A DNA stretch of 64,000 nucleotides from Lewinellaceae bacterium (GCA_016712415.1 JADJRC010000002.1:372001-436000); one strand, 5' to 3'; positions 7,981-17,399 are shown, numbered from the stretch's first letter. Notes: generated by a model from the sequence alone, not told the origin. Numbers and translations are program-made.

Positions 7981-9426
7981 ATGACTGACCCGCTGCTTGA
8001 ACATCACCTGACCCTCAACCGCCGTACCTTCCTGCACCGCGCCGCCGTTGGCATCGGCAGCGTGGCGCTGGGTTCTTTGTTCAGTTGCGAAAACCGCGAC
8101 ATTTCGACCGGCGGACAATTGGCCGACCTGGGCTTGCCGCATTTCGCACCCAGGGCCAAGCGCGTCATTTACCTGTTCCAAAGCGGCGCGCCTTCCCAAC
8201 TGGAATTGTTCGACTGGAAACCCCTGCTCCGGAAAATGGACGGCCAGGAACTGCCCGAATCGGTGCGGCAGGGACAGCGCCTGACGGGTATGACGGCCAA
8301 TCAGAAAAAATTTCCGCTCAAGGGCGCACTCATCGATTTCAAACAATACGGCCAAAGCGGAGCCTGGTTCAGCGACCTGCTGCCCTGTACCGCCAGGGTA
8401 GTCGACGACCTGTGCATCATCAGGTCGATGCATACCGAAGCCATCAACCACGACCCGGCCGTCACTTTTTTCCAGACGGGCAACCAGCAGCCCGGCCGGC
8501 CCAGTGTGGGCTCCTGGCTGAGTTATGGCCTGGGCAGCGAAAACGCCAACCTGCCCGCGTATATCGTGTTGCTGTCGCGCGGAAAAGGAAACATTCAGCC
8601 GTTGGCCTCCCGCGTCTGGGGCAGCGCCTTCCTGCCCAGTGTCCACCAGGGTGTGCAGTTTCGCATGGGCAAAGACCCGGTGCTGTACCTTCGCGACCCC
8701 GATGGACTGGATTCGCTCAGCCGCCGGGCTATGCTCGACAAGATCGCCGAACTCAACCATATACATCTGGAGCAATTTGGCGATCCGGAGATCAGCACGC
8801 GCATCAGCCAGTATGAAATGGCCTACCGCATGCAGAGTTCAGTACCCGACCTGCTCGACCTGTCCGACGAGCCGGAATCCACCTTCCGCCTCTATGGCGC
8901 CGATGCCATGATGCCCGGCACCTTTGCCGCCAATGCGCTCATGGCGCGCCGCCTGTCGGAACGCGGCGTGCGCTTCGTGCAACTCTACCACATGGGTTGG
9001 GACGCCCATTTCGACGTCAAAGGCATGACCTCCCGTCTTGCCAGGGATGTGGACCAGGCCAGCGCGGCGCTCATCACCGACCTGAAGCAGCGCGGCCTGC
9101 TCGACGAAACGCTGGTGATCTGGGGCGGCGAATTCGGGCGCACCAATTATTCACAGGGCCTCGATGCAGGCTTCGGACGCGACCACCACCCGCGCTGTTT
9201 CACCATCTGGATGGCCGGCGGCGGCGTCAAGCCCGGCATGGTGTATGGCGAGACGGATGAATTCGGTTATAACATCGTGCAAAACCCGGTACACGTACAC
9301 GACTTCCAGGCCACCCTCCTGCACCTGATGGGCATCGACCACGAGCGGTTTACATTTACCTATCAGGGCAGGCGTTTCCGGCTTACAGACGTATCGGGAG
9401 AGGTGGTCAGGGATGTTCTGGCCTGA
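7981..9426 (+). CDS. DUF1501 domain protein, Tat-exported
   Basis: A 481-aa protein with a twin-arginine signal (NRRTFLHRAAVGIGSVALG, residues about 13-31). A DUF1501 domain follows, an alkaline-phosphatase/sulfatase-like fold, with conserved metal-site-like segments such as HDPAVTFFQTG, WDAHFD and GGEFGRTN...GRDHHP. In planctomycetes and some Bacteroidota this family is paired with DUF1549/DUF1553 cytochrome proteins; the partner here is the gene at 31. The function of the pair is not established. The gene is the last of the + strand cluster, and an inverted repeat follows before the convergent neighbour. Confidence 0.9.
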   Translation: MTDPLLEHHLTLNRRTFLHRAAVGIGSVALGSLFSCENRDISTGGQLADLGLPHFAPRAKRVIYLFQSGAPSQLELFDWKPLLRKMDGQELPESVRQGQRLTGMTANQKKFPLKGALIDFKQYGQSGAWFSDLLPCTARVVDDLCIIRSMHTEAINHDPAVTFFQTGNQQPGRPSVGSWLSYGLGSENANLPAYIVLLSRGKGNIQPLASRVWGSAFLPSVHQGVQFRMGKDPVLYLRDPDGLDSLSRRAMLDKIAELNHIHLEQFGDPEISTRISQYEMAYRMQSSVPDLLDLSDEPESTFRLYGADAMMPGTFAANALMARRLSERGVRFVQLYHMGWDAHFDVKGMTSRLARDVDQASAALITDLKQRGLLDETLVIWGGEFGRTNYSQGLDAGFGRDHHPRCFTIWMAGGGVKPGMVYGETDEFGYNIVQNPVHVHDFQATLLHLMGIDHERFTFTYQGRRFRLTDVSGEVVRDVLA

Positions 9427-9455
9427 ATAATATATCCAGATGAATGGAAGTTTAT

Positions 9456-9541
9456 CTCCCGCAGATTTTCACAGCATTGGGCGTTTGATCTGCGATGATC
9501 TGCGCAATTTTTCTGCGAAAATCTGCGGGAAATCTGCTTGA
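9456..9541. repeat. Inverted repeat between convergent genes
   Basis: CCCGCAGATTTTC (9458-9470) is exactly complementary to GAAAATCTGCGGG (9517-9529), with further ATCTGCG copies between and after. It lies between the convergent ends of the DUF1501 and propeller genes and could act as a bidirectional end signal. No T-run was seen. Confidence 0.7.
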
Positions 9542-9550
9542 AACAGTTTC

Positions 9551-12500
9551 TTACTCTTTCCAGTCCGGCCAGCGCCCAGGAGTCGCCGGCGCACCGTTCA
9601 GTTCCAGTTGTTTTTCCAGAGCCTCAATCTCCTTTGCCACGGCTTTCATCTCGTCGAGCAGGGGGCCGAACTGTTTCGCGGCGATGGCGTAGTTTTTCCT
9701 AAACGTTTCCGTTGGCGCAGCAGTGCTGTTCCACATGCCGTCTTCTATCAGCCCTATGCGGCCGAACAGCGAGGGCGGCGTTTCGAATTCGCGGCGGGCC
9801 ACTGTGGCATCGCCGCTGAATTGTGTTTGGAGCGCACTCAAACGGCGGGAAAGATCGTAGACCTGTTTCAGCATCTCTTTCGGAGCGGCAGGCATGTCCA
9901 TCAGCGCCGACTGTATGTTGCCGAGTTTGCCGTTCATTTCAGCGCGAATACTTCCAGCCGCACTGACCGCCTTTCTGAGGCGACTGATCTTTTTACAAAA
10001 ATCGAGGTAGGCCTGCCGGTCGGTGGCGGGCAACGTAGCATTGTTCAGCGATTTGGCTGTGAACGACACCGGTCCGGCAATTGGCGCCAGCACGCCGTCT
10101 TCATACTTGCTGATGCTGACACTGTACTGTCCGGGCAGGGCCAGATGTCCTTTCTCCGCCTCGCCGAACAACTGGTCGGGCGCCGGGGTGAAACGACCCA
10201 CTACCGGCGCCGGGGTATTGTACCGGAAGTCCCAGACCAGGCGTTTCAACCCCTTGGTGGCTGATGTCCTGATGTGTCGCACCACATCGCCGGAAGCGTC
10301 TGTGATGGTGAAGAGGATATACGGTTCGGGCTGCTCGTCTTCCTTGCGCAACGCTTCGATATCCGGGTAATAAACCACCTCTTTTTTGTCTGCTTTTGCT
10401 TTTTCCGCTTCCTGACGCTGCTTTTTCAGCGTTTTGATGTCTTCCTTCAGCCACCAGGTAAACACGGCGCCGACAGCGGGATTATCGGCTGCGTAATAGC
10501 TGCTGCCCATGTGCCCTTTGTCGCGAAGGCCCAGGGGCAGGTTGGGAATAAACATCCAGGCATCTTTGACGGCAAACAATTGCGCGTCCTTTTCAAAGGT
10601 CTCCTTGCCGAGCCCGCGCAAGGGGCTGTAATCGTCGAGGATATAAAACCCGCGGCCAAAGGTGGCGAGCACCAGGTCGTTTTCCCGGCGCTGTATCTCA
10701 ATATCGCGCACGGCGACGGTCGGCAGGCCGCTTTTGAGTTGTACCCAGTTTTCGCCGCCGTCGGGACTGAAGAAGACGCCGAATTCGGTACCGCAGAATA
10801 AAAGATTGCGATCCACATGGTCTTCGGCGACGCTGTACACGCTGCCGCGTTCGGGCAGGGTGGCCGCCAGCGACTTCCAGGTTTTGCCGCCGTCGGTTGT
10901 TTTCAACAGATAGGGTTTGAAATCGCCGTAGCGGTGGTGGTTGAAACACACGTAGGCGGTGTTTTTGTCAAATTGCGATGCGATAACCTGGTGTACGTAA
11001 GAGCGTTCCGGAACACCAGGCAGGTTGTCCATCCTGTCCCAGTTGCGGCCGCCGTCGCGGGTGGCCCACAGCAGGCCGTCGTCGGTGCCGACCCACAGTA
11101 TGTTTTCATCGAGACTGCTTTCGGCAATGCTGGTGGTTTGGCCATAGATATCGGTAGAACCGTTTTTGGCGACGGCGTCGACGCTCCATACCTTGCCCAT
11201 CACCTCGAGTTTGTTTCGGTCGATGCCGCGCGAGAGGTCCGGGCTGATGACGCCCCATGAATTGCCGCGGTCGTTGGTGCGGAACACCTTGTTGGCGCCG
11301 AAGTACAGGCGGGTGGGGGAGTGGGTAGAAATAGTGAGCGGGGCATCCCAGTTCCAGCGCAGGGCAGGTTCGTTTTCGCCTTCCTGGGGTTTTATGGGCA
11401 GGTACTCGCCGCTTTTCCGGTCGAAACGCACGAGGCCGCCGTACTGACTCTGGGCGTAAATAATATCGGGATTGGTCGGGTCGACCTGTGTCTCAAATCC
11501 GTCGCCGATGCTGGTCACATACCAGTCGGCATTGGGTATGCCGTTGGCGCTTGTGGTTCGGCCGGGGCCGCCCAGACTGAGGTTGTCCTGCGTACCGCCG
11601 TGGACGTGGTAAAAGGGAGCGGCGTTGTCTGTTGATACCTTATAAAACTGTGTCACGGGCAGGTTTGACTTAAACGCCCATGTTTTGGCAAAGTCCCAGG
11701 TCTCATATACGCCGCCGTCGCAACCAACGAGCAGGTGATCGGTATTGTTGGGGTCGATCCAGATGCAGTGGTTGTCGATATGTTTGTTGATCTCGCCCAG
11801 GTTGCGCACGGTTTTACCGCCGTCGTCGCTCATTTTGTAATACGTGTCGGTGACAAAGATGCGGTTGGCGTTTTTCGGATCGCAGGTGAGTTCCTGGTAG
11901 TAGTTGCCGCTGGTATAGGTGTCGCTCATTTTATCCCAACTCGCTCCCTGATCCGTGGATCGGTAGATACCGCCCTTTTTGTCGCCGGCCTCAACCACGG
12001 CGTACACATAATCCGGGTTTACCGGCGAAACATCAATGCCGATGCGCCCCACATCGCCGGAGGGTAGTCCCTCCACCTTTTTCCAGGTAGCGCCGCCGTC
12101 GGTCGTTTTGTAAACGGCCGATTCGGGGCCGCCGCCGATATAGGTAAATACCTTGCGCTGGCGCTGGTGGAATGCGGCATACAGCACCCTGGGATTGCGC
12201 GGGTCCATAACCAGGTTGTTGCAGCCGGTGTAGGCGCTTACAGATTTTACGCAGGTCCAGGTTGCGCCGCCGTCTGTGCTTTTGTACACGCCGCGGTCGC
12301 CGCCGTCGTTCCATACCGGACCATAGGCCGCTACATACACCGTATTGGGTTCGGAAGGGTCAACCACTACGTTGGCGATGTGTTCCGAATTTTTCAGCCC
12401 CATATTTTTCCACGATTTTCCACCGTTTTCACTTTTGTACACGCCGTCGCCGTAGGAGACCGAGCGCTGGTTGTTGTTTTCCCCGGAGCCCACCCACACC

Positions 12501-12838
12501 ACATTGGAATTGGTGGGGTCGATCGTCACGCAACCGATGGAATAGGAGCCTTCGCCGTCAAAAACGGGTGTGTAGGTCGTCCCTGCGTTGACGGTTTTCC
12601 ATACGCCGCCTGCTGCGGAGGCGACGTAATACTCTGCCGGGTTGCGCGGGTTTACAGCAAAATCACTGATCCTTCCGGAGGTCACCGCCGGGCCTATGCT
12701 GCGGAAGGAGAGTCCGCTATACGTAGACGATTGCAACAGGGCGGGTTTTTCCGGCTTTTTTACCGGATCGTCCTTTTTTTGAGATAACAGTAACAGGGGA
12801 AACAAACAGCAGAGCAATGGTGTAAAGATGATACGCAT
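9551..12838 (-). CDS. BNR/Asp-box (sortilin-like) beta-propeller protein
   Basis: A 1095-aa secreted protein. The start at 12838 gives a clear signal peptide (MRIIFTPLLCCLFPLLLLSQ); the reading frame extends 23 codons upstream without homology-like sequence. At least nine Asp-box motifs of the S/T-x-D-x-G-x-x-W type are visible (SENGGKSW, STDGGATW, TTDGGATW, STDQGASW, TNDRGNSW, TRDGGRNW, TTDGGKTW, SPDGGENW), typical of two stacked VPS10/sortilin-like propellers. A C-terminal region (about 790-1095) holds a charged linker, a beta-rich FlgD-like segment and a helical tail. Relatives in Bacteroidota are often called glycosyl hydrolases without proof. No type IX sorting domain is evident at the end. 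Ligand or activity is unknown. Confidence 0.85.
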   Translation of the reverse strand: MRIIFTPLLCCLFPLLLLSQKKDDPVKKPEKPALLQSSTYSGLSFRSIGPAVTSGRISDFAVNPRNPAEYYVASAAGGVWKTVNAGTTYTPVFDGEGSYSIGCVTIDPTNSNVVWVGSGENNNQRSVSYGDGVYKSENGGKSWKNMGLKNSEHIANVVVDPSEPNTVYVAAYGPVWNDGGDRGVYKSTDGGATWTCVKSVSAYTGCNNLVMDPRNPRVLYAAFHQRQRKVFTYIGGGPESAVYKTTDGGATWKKVEGLPSGDVGRIGIDVSPVNPDYVYAVVEAGDKKGGIYRSTDQGASWDKMSDTYTSGNYYQELTCDPKNANRIFVTDTYYKMSDDGGKTVRNLGEINKHIDNHCIWIDPNNTDHLLVGCDGGVYETWDFAKTWAFKSNLPVTQFYKVSTDNAAPFYHVHGGTQDNLSLGGPGRTTSANGIPNADWYVTSIGDGFETQVDPTNPDIIYAQSQYGGLVRFDRKSGEYLPIKPQEGENEPALRWNWDAPLTISTHSPTRLYFGANKVFRTNDRGNSWGVISPDLSRGIDRNKLEVMGKVWSVDAVAKNGSTDIYGQTTSIAESSLDENILWVGTDDGLLWATRDGGRNWDRMDNLPGVPERSYVHQVIASQFDKNTAYVCFNHHRYGDFKPYLLKTTDGGKTWKSLAATLPERGSVYSVAEDHVDRNLLFCGTEFGVFFSPDGGENWVQLKSGLPTVAVRDIEIQRRENDLVLATFGRGFYILDDYSPLRGLGKETFEKDAQLFAVKDAWMFIPNLPLGLRDKGHMGSSYYAADNPAVGAVFTWWLKEDIKTLKKQRQEAEKAKADKKEVVYYPDIEALRKEDEQPEPYILFTITDASGDVVRHIRTSATKGLKRLVWDFRYNTPAPVVGRFTPAPDQLFGEAEKGHLALPGQYSVSISKYEDGVLAPIAGPVSFTAKSLNNATLPATDRQAYLDFCKKISRLRKAVSAAGSIRAEMNGKLGNIQSALMDMPAAPKEMLKQVYDLSRRLSALQTQFSGDATVARREFETPPSLFGRIGLIEDGMWNSTAAPTETFRKNYAIAAKQFGPLLDEMKAVAKEIEALEKQLELNGAPATPGRWPDWKE

Positions 12839-12907
12839 GGTCAGGTTGATTTTATGTGCGAAGAAAGGAAGATTGCATCTGAAAACAGTCAGTATCGGCT
12901 CCACCAC

Positions 12908-14959
12908 TCATTTCACCCGGAAACGGTACAACTTCAGATCGTCGAACCACGCAGGTTGTACCGAAGAGGGGTTCCAGAGGTAAAACCTGCCGGGATGTCC
13001 GGTCGCGGCTTCGGGAAATATCAGCGCCATTTCAATACGCCCCCATCCGGCACTGTCGCGTTCGATCACATTTGCAGGTTCGAAATAATAGGCCCGCGTT
13101 GCATCGTCAGAGGTAACCACGATGCCGGCTTCCGCATCGGCCGGGTACCGCCAAACGCTGACAACAAGGCGGTCGAAAGGCCGGATCGTATCGAGCGCTA
13201 TGGTGGCGCCGAACTGCGCGGCAGCATCCGTTTTGATCGAATATTGTCCCGAATGTGCGCGTTTGCGCGAGATCGTTTCGCCATTTCCGGGTGTCATCCG
13301 ACCAGCCAGGGGTTCAAAAGCCGAACTGTCGGCCGTCAGCCGTTCCATATCGCACCAGACGGAATCGGGCGTTGTGTATGCCATCCGTCGCAGGGCAAAA
13401 ATGCTGTCGCGACCCGGCGGAAGCCAGCGCCGGTAAGGCACGGAAAAGTCCGTTTCATAACCGTAGACCGGACCGAAGGATATGACCCGTTCATCGTCGC
13501 GTACAAACCACCAACTCTTCAGCCCCTGCAACTTTTGCGAAGCGGGGCCGGCGCCGTACCACCCGTTGTATTCGAAGCCACCGTCGATCTGCCCGGGCGC
13601 GAACGTCTGCTCCAGTTGCCGCGCTGCCTTCCATCGCGCGCGGTTCCAGGCCAGGTAATCGTGTGTGGCGGTTATGCTGAACAAGGTCCATACCCCGAAC
13701 ATTACCAGCCCTGTTTTTCCGATCTGCTTGATCTCCGGGGCAGTGTAGAGCAATAAAAATGGCACAAACGGAAAGAGATAGCGATCGATCAGCAGGGAGT
13801 TGGCGCAGATAAAGCCGAGGTAGCAGAGGGAAAACAGGAGCGAAAAAAGACGGAGCATTTCACGGCGCACCGAGATCGAACTGATGATCCGGAACGTGAG
13901 CACCAAATAAAAGGCCCCGGCTGCTGCCAGTCCTTTCAGGGCTCCGAGGGCGGCGCCGGGAAGCACCGGGTCGGCGTTAAAGCCCCAGTATGCGTCTTTC
14001 AAGAGTTTCGGTCCGAGCCCGATGTTGTACAATACATTGCCTTTTGGAAACATGGACCAGCCCATCCAGATACAATAAGCGCCAATCGGAAGCAGCAGCC
14101 ATTTCAGCCAGCCCCGTCGCGCCTTTTTAAGGTCAATACCCGTCAATACCGGTAGCAGGAATAATCCGGTGGTCAGCAGTGCAATGCCGATCCTTTCCAA
14201 AGCAACGTCGAACGCTTTGGGGTTGCTGACAAAAGCAGCCCATAAGTGCGACAGGCCGGTGTAGGCATGGGGCAGTTTTCCACTGCTTTTCAGCCAGGCG
14301 GTAAAGCTTTCTACGGCGGTCAAACAAAGTATCAGGGGAAGAAAGGCAAAGGAGAGGTTGCGCAGGGTGGGGGGCCTGGAATACAGCACCAACAACATAA
14401 AAACACCGGGGGCGATCAGGCCCAACTGTCGGATAAAGCAGGCCCAGACTGCAAAAAATGTTGCCAGCGCCAGGAATTTGGTGGCAGGCCGTTCCAGGGC
14501 CTTCAGAAAGTACAACACACTCCAGAACAGTACGGCAAGAAACGGCACATCGGTCATGAAACTGTTCGACAATACCATCCAGAACGGGTTGAACAGGAGC
14601 GCCAGCGAAAAAAACAGGGTCATCCTGCGGTCGAGATGCGCCCAGGCCAGCAGGCGATAGAACCCGACCATACCGAAGACGCCCAGCAGGAGGGTTGAAA
14701 AACGCAATACGGTAAACGAAAAGCCGAATATCTTGCAGAACAAGGCGCCCCAGAGGGTATGTGCGATCAGGGTCATGGCCGGCCAGTTGCTGAAAAAAAG
14801 CCGGTTTTCCTGCGCCAGCGCCCGTACGTTTAGCCCATAGGCCCAGTCGTCGTTGAGCGGAAAGTCGCCCATGGGGTTCACCAATGCAATTGCCGAACAC
14901 CAGAGAAGGAGCAGCAACAGCAGATCACGACGGGATGTGGGTGTTGTTTTGAAAAGCAC
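12908..14959 (-). CDS. GT39-like membrane glycosyltransferase
   Basis: A polytopic membrane protein of 683 aa from GTG 14959. It has an N-terminal hydrophobic helix followed by the NDDWAYG motif (GT-C family, ArnT/PMT type acidic pair in the first external loop), about a dozen further hydrophobic segments and a C-terminal soluble beta-rich domain. Such enzymes transfer sugars from polyprenyl phosphate to lipid or protein at the outer face of the inner membrane. The frame is open further upstream to 15109, but that part reads through the iscA terminator and is not likely coding. A TAGGTTTG -7 box at 14977-14984 supports the GTG start with a very short leader. The acceptor is unknown. Confidence 0.8.
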   Translation of the reverse strand: MLFKTTPTSRRDLLLLLLLWCSAIALVNPMGDFPLNDDWAYGLNVRALAQENRLFFSNWPAMTLIAHTLWGALFCKIFGFSFTVLRFSTLLLGVFGMVGFYRLLAWAHLDRRMTLFFSLALLFNPFWMVLSNSFMTDVPFLAVLFWSVLYFLKALERPATKFLALATFFAVWACFIRQLGLIAPGVFMLLVLYSRPPTLRNLSFAFLPLILCLTAVESFTAWLKSSGKLPHAYTGLSHLWAAFVSNPKAFDVALERIGIALLTTGLFLLPVLTGIDLKKARRGWLKWLLLPIGAYCIWMGWSMFPKGNVLYNIGLGPKLLKDAYWGFNADPVLPGAALGALKGLAAAGAFYLVLTFRIISSISVRREMLRLFSLLFSLCYLGFICANSLLIDRYLFPFVPFLLLYTAPEIKQIGKTGLVMFGVWTLFSITATHDYLAWNRARWKAARQLEQTFAPGQIDGGFEYNGWYGAGPASQKLQGLKSWWFVRDDERVISFGPVYGYETDFSVPYRRWLPPGRDSIFALRRMAYTTPDSVWCDMERLTADSSAFEPLAGRMTPGNGETISRKRAHSGQYSIKTDAAAQFGATIALDTIRPFDRLVVSVWRYPADAEAGIVVTSDDATRAYYFEPANVIERDSAGWGRIEMALIFPEAATGHPGRFYLWNPSSVQPAWFDDLKLYRFRVK

Positions 14960-14976
14960 CAGTGCAGGATTTACAG

Positions 14977-14984
14977 CAAACCTA
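14977..14984 (-). promoter_or_regulatory. Bacteroidota -7 box for the GT39-like gene
   Basis: TAGGTTTG on the minus strand matches TAnnTTTG. It lies 18 nt before GTG 14959 and just after the iscA terminator. Confidence 0.5.
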
Positions 14985-15007
14985 CATTTTCGCCGGAAAA
15001 AACTGGT

Positions 15008-15037
15008 AAAAAAACAAAAAAGCCGCCCGGAGGCGGC
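15008..15037 (-). terminator. Rho-independent terminator of the isc operon
   Basis: On the minus strand GCCGCC-TCCG-GGCGGC is followed by TTTTTTGTTTTTTT. It lies about 40 nt after the iscA stop. Confidence 0.85.
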
Positions 15038-15078
15038 CTTGAAACTATATGGAATGGCAGGAAGTGGCAGGCGCCGGG

Positions 15079-15405
15079 TTATACGGCAAAACTTTCCCCG
15101 CACCCGCAAGTGCGCGTTGCGTTCGGGTTGTTGAAAGAAAACCCTTTACCGTTCAGGCCGCCGGAGAACTCGAGCGTCGTATTGAAGAGGTAGAGAAAAC
15201 TCTTGAGATCGGTCACGACCTTTACCCCGTTGTCTTCAAATACCTGGTCGTTCGGCTTTTGCTCGTTGTCAAAATCCATTTTATATGACAGGCCCGAGCA
15301 GCCGCCGCTGACGACGCTGACCCTGATGAAAAAGTCATCCTTGATGCTGCCCGACGTGCGGATTTCCTCGATCTTTTGCCGGGCGCTGTCTGCTACGTGA
15401 ATCAT
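15079..15405 (-). CDS. iscA: A-type iron-sulfur carrier IscA/HesB family
   Basis: A 108-aa A-type Fe-S carrier. The three conserved cysteines are present: Cys36 in GGCSGL and Cys100/Cys102 in TCGCGES. It follows iscU by 73 nt in the operon iscS-iscU-iscA, ending at a strong terminator. An upstream ATG at 15456 is in frame, but the extra 17 codons are mostly encoded by a TGATGAATGAT repeat, so the ATG at 15405 (MIHVADSARQ) is preferred. The role is delivery of Fe-S clusters assembled on IscU to target apoproteins. Confidence 0.93.
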   Translation of the reverse strand: MIHVADSARQKIEEIRTSGSIKDDFFIRVSVVSGGCSGLSYKMDFDNEQKPNDQVFEDNGVKVVTDLKSFLYLFNTTLEFSGGLNGKGFSFNNPNATRTCGCGESFAV

Positions 15406-15407
15406 GG

Positions 15408-15440
15408 TGTTGTCAATGATGAATGATAAATGATGAATTA
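15408..15440 (-). repeat. TGATGAATGAT repeat upstream of iscA
   Basis: A short array of CATTCATCATTTATCATTC type (minus strand) immediately before the iscA start. It belongs to the same family as the repeat inside trehalase. Confidence 0.65.
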
Positions 15441-15478
15441 CAGCGCGTGTATTCAACAGGCATCATTCGCAATAGTGA

Positions 15479-15901
15479 TCAGGCATTTGCTTCGGCAGCA
15501 GTTGCGGTAGTCGCCGCGATGCCGTTTTTTTCCTGGTAGTCTTTGATGGCCGCTTTGATTGCGTCTTCAGCCAGCACCGAGCAGTGGATTTTTACCGGCG
15601 GGAGTGCCAGTTCTTCCACGATGTCCATGTTGTCGATGGTCATGGCTTCTTCCAGACTTTTGCCTTTGAGCCATTCGGTTGCGAGCGAGGAGGAAGCGAT
15701 GGCCGAGCCGCATCCGAATGTTTTGAACTTTGCGTCGCGGATGACGCCGGTCGCTTCGTCCACTTCAATCTGAAGGCGCATTACGTCGCCGCATTCAGGC
15801 GCGCCGACCAGGCCGGTACCCACGTTTTTCGCCTCTTTGTTGAGCACACCCACGTTGCGCGGATTTTTGAAATGTTCGAGCACTTTTTCGCTGTAAGCCA
15901 T
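15479..15901 (-). CDS. iscU: Iron-sulfur cluster scaffold IscU
   Basis: A 140-aa scaffold protein. Its cluster ligands are Cys37 (with Asp39 in ECGDVM), Cys64 (GCGSA) and Cys107 (HCS), and the HscA-binding LPPVK motif is at 100-104. The C-terminal tail is Ala/Thr-rich (AATTATAAEANA). It receives sulfur from IscS encoded just upstream. No iscR, hscA or fdx is visible in this operon. Confidence 0.96.
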   Translation of the reverse strand: MAYSEKVLEHFKNPRNVGVLNKEAKNVGTGLVGAPECGDVMRLQIEVDEATGVIRDAKFKTFGCGSAIASSSLATEWLKGKSLEEAMTIDNMDIVEELALPPVKIHCSVLAEDAIKAAIKDYQEKNGIAATTATAAEANA

Positions 15902-15913
15902 ATTGCAGTTGAT

Positions 15914-16015
15914 TTATTTCTTTTTAAAAATGGAATACCAAAACCCTTTTACGGTGAAATAGATCTTGTAGATCAATTGTGTAAACGGGTCCGGCGGACT
16001 TTGTATCGGGCTCAT
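15914..16015 (-). CDS. Possible 33-aa small protein between iscS and iscU
   Basis: An ATG-started frame of 33 codons (beginning MSPIQSPPDPF and ending FWYSIFKKK) in the iscS-iscU gap, ending 12 nt before the iscU start. The C-terminal half is aromatic and basic (YKIYFTVKGFWY), so it could be a small membrane-associated or protein-binding peptide. No family is recognised. Spacing fits translational coupling to iscU, but a chance frame of this size is quite possible. Confidence 0.35.
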   Translation of the reverse strand: MSPIQSPPDPFTQLIYKIYFTVKGFWYSIFKKK

Positions 16016-16061
16016 GATTTGTCGGGTTTTGTTCGCCGACTGAAGCCGGCGAAGGGTATCA

Positions 16062-17281
16062 TCAATGCGCTGACCACTCAATCTTGGTCAGGTCCACCCC
16101 GTCTTTATACATTTCCCAGATCGGGCTGAGTTCGCGCATGTGGTTGACGCCCTCGGCGACAGCCTTGATGGCAAAATCAACTTCTTCTTCGGTGGTGAAA
16201 CGCCCGAGTGAAAAGCGGATGGAGGAGTGTGCGAGGTCGTCACCCAGACCCATTGCCACCAGTACGTAGGAAGGCTCCAGGGAGGCCGAGGTACAGGCAG
16301 AGCCTGAAGAAACGGCGATGTTCTGGTTAAAAGTCATCATCAGGCCTTCTCCCTCCACGTGTTTGAAGGAAATATTCGTCACGTGCGGCATCCTGCTCTC
16401 CATATTGCCGTTGATCTTTGTTTCTTCCAGTTGGGTGAGGGCGTTTTGCAGTTTGTCGCGCAGTTTGCTCAGCCGTTCTGCATCCTGGTGCATTTCATTT
16501 TTGGCGATTTCAGCGGCCTTGCCGAAGCCGACAATACCGGGCACGTTCAGGGTGCCGGAGCGCATACCGCGCTCGTGGCCGCCGCCGTCGATCTGTGCCG
16601 TCACTTTTACCCTCGGGTTTTTGCGGCTGACATACAGGGCGCCCACGCCCTTGGGGCCGTACATTTTATGTGCGGTGAACGACATCAGGTGGACGCCGGT
16701 TTCCCTTGGGTGCGTAGGTACTTTGCCTACTGCCTGTGTGGCATCGCTGTGGAACAGGACTCCGTGTTTTTCACAGAGTTGTGCGATTTCGCGCATGGGC
16801 TGTATCACGCCTGTTTCGTTGTTGGCCCACATGATCGACACCAGGATAGTTGCCGGTTTGATCGCCGCTTCCAGGTCTGCCAGGTTGACCAGGCCGTCTT
16901 CCTGAACCTTGAGATAAGTGATCTCTGCGCCCGCTTTTTCCAGGTGCTTGCAGGTGTCGAGGATGGCCTTGTGCTCCGTTTCAAGGGTAATAATATGGTT
17001 GCCTTTGCGGGCATACATTTCGAATACGCCTTTCAGGGCCAGGTTGTTGCTCTCGGTGGCGCCGGAAGTGAAGATAATTTCCTTGTCTTCAACATTCAAC
17101 AATGGGCGATTTGCTCGCGGGCGTAGTCGACGGCGTCTTCCGCTTCCCAGCCGAACTGGTGGCTGCGGCTGGCGGCGTTGCCGTGTTTTTCGTAGAAGTA
17201 AGGTACCATCGCATCCACGACACGCGGGTCGCAGGGCGTAGTGGCATTATTATCAAGATATATCAGGCGTTGCATACTCAT
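16062..17281 (-). CDS. iscS: Cysteine desulfurase IscS (frameshifted as written)
   Basis: A PLP enzyme removing sulfur from cysteine for Fe-S assembly. N-terminal part 17281-17096 reads IYLDNNATTP...AREQIAHC then stops; the rest (17102-16062) continues LLNVEDKEIIFTSGATESNN in another frame. One missing T in the CATTGTTG stretch at about 17100 explains the break (CAT TTG TTG would give H-L-L). The PLP-lysine context SFTAHKMYGPKG and the active-site loop SSGSACTSASLEPS are intact. As the gene is normally essential and the rest is well kept, a base-calling error is more likely than a pseudogene. It is the first gene of the isc operon, with a -7 box 29 nt upstream of its start. Confidence 0.9.
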
Positions 17282-17309
17282 GTAGTCTTTATTTAGATTG
17301 AATCAACCG

Positions 17310-17317
17310 CAAAGATA
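17310..17317 (-). promoter_or_regulatory. -7 box of the isc operon
   Basis: TATCTTTG on the minus strand matches TAnnTTTG, 29 nt before the iscS start. A TTTTTG lies upstream, though closer than the usual spacing. Confidence 0.55.
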
Positions 17318-17384
17318 AACAGGCTTTGTGCAAAAATGTTGGATTATAAGGCGGATTTTAAAAGTAAAACGCCAAAGAGGGCTT

Positions 17385-17392
17385 TACTTTTG
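17385..17392 (+). promoter_or_regulatory. -7 box of the mutA-like gene
   Basis: TACTTTTG ends 7 nt before ATG 17400, so the transcript may be leaderless or nearly so. No good -33 element was seen. Confidence 0.45.
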
Positions 17393-17399
17393 CTGTGCA

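Noticed and set aside
17085..17110. Programmed frameshift in iscS
   Set aside because: No slippery heptamer or stimulating hairpin was seen, and the same single-base-loss pattern occurs in unrelated genes.
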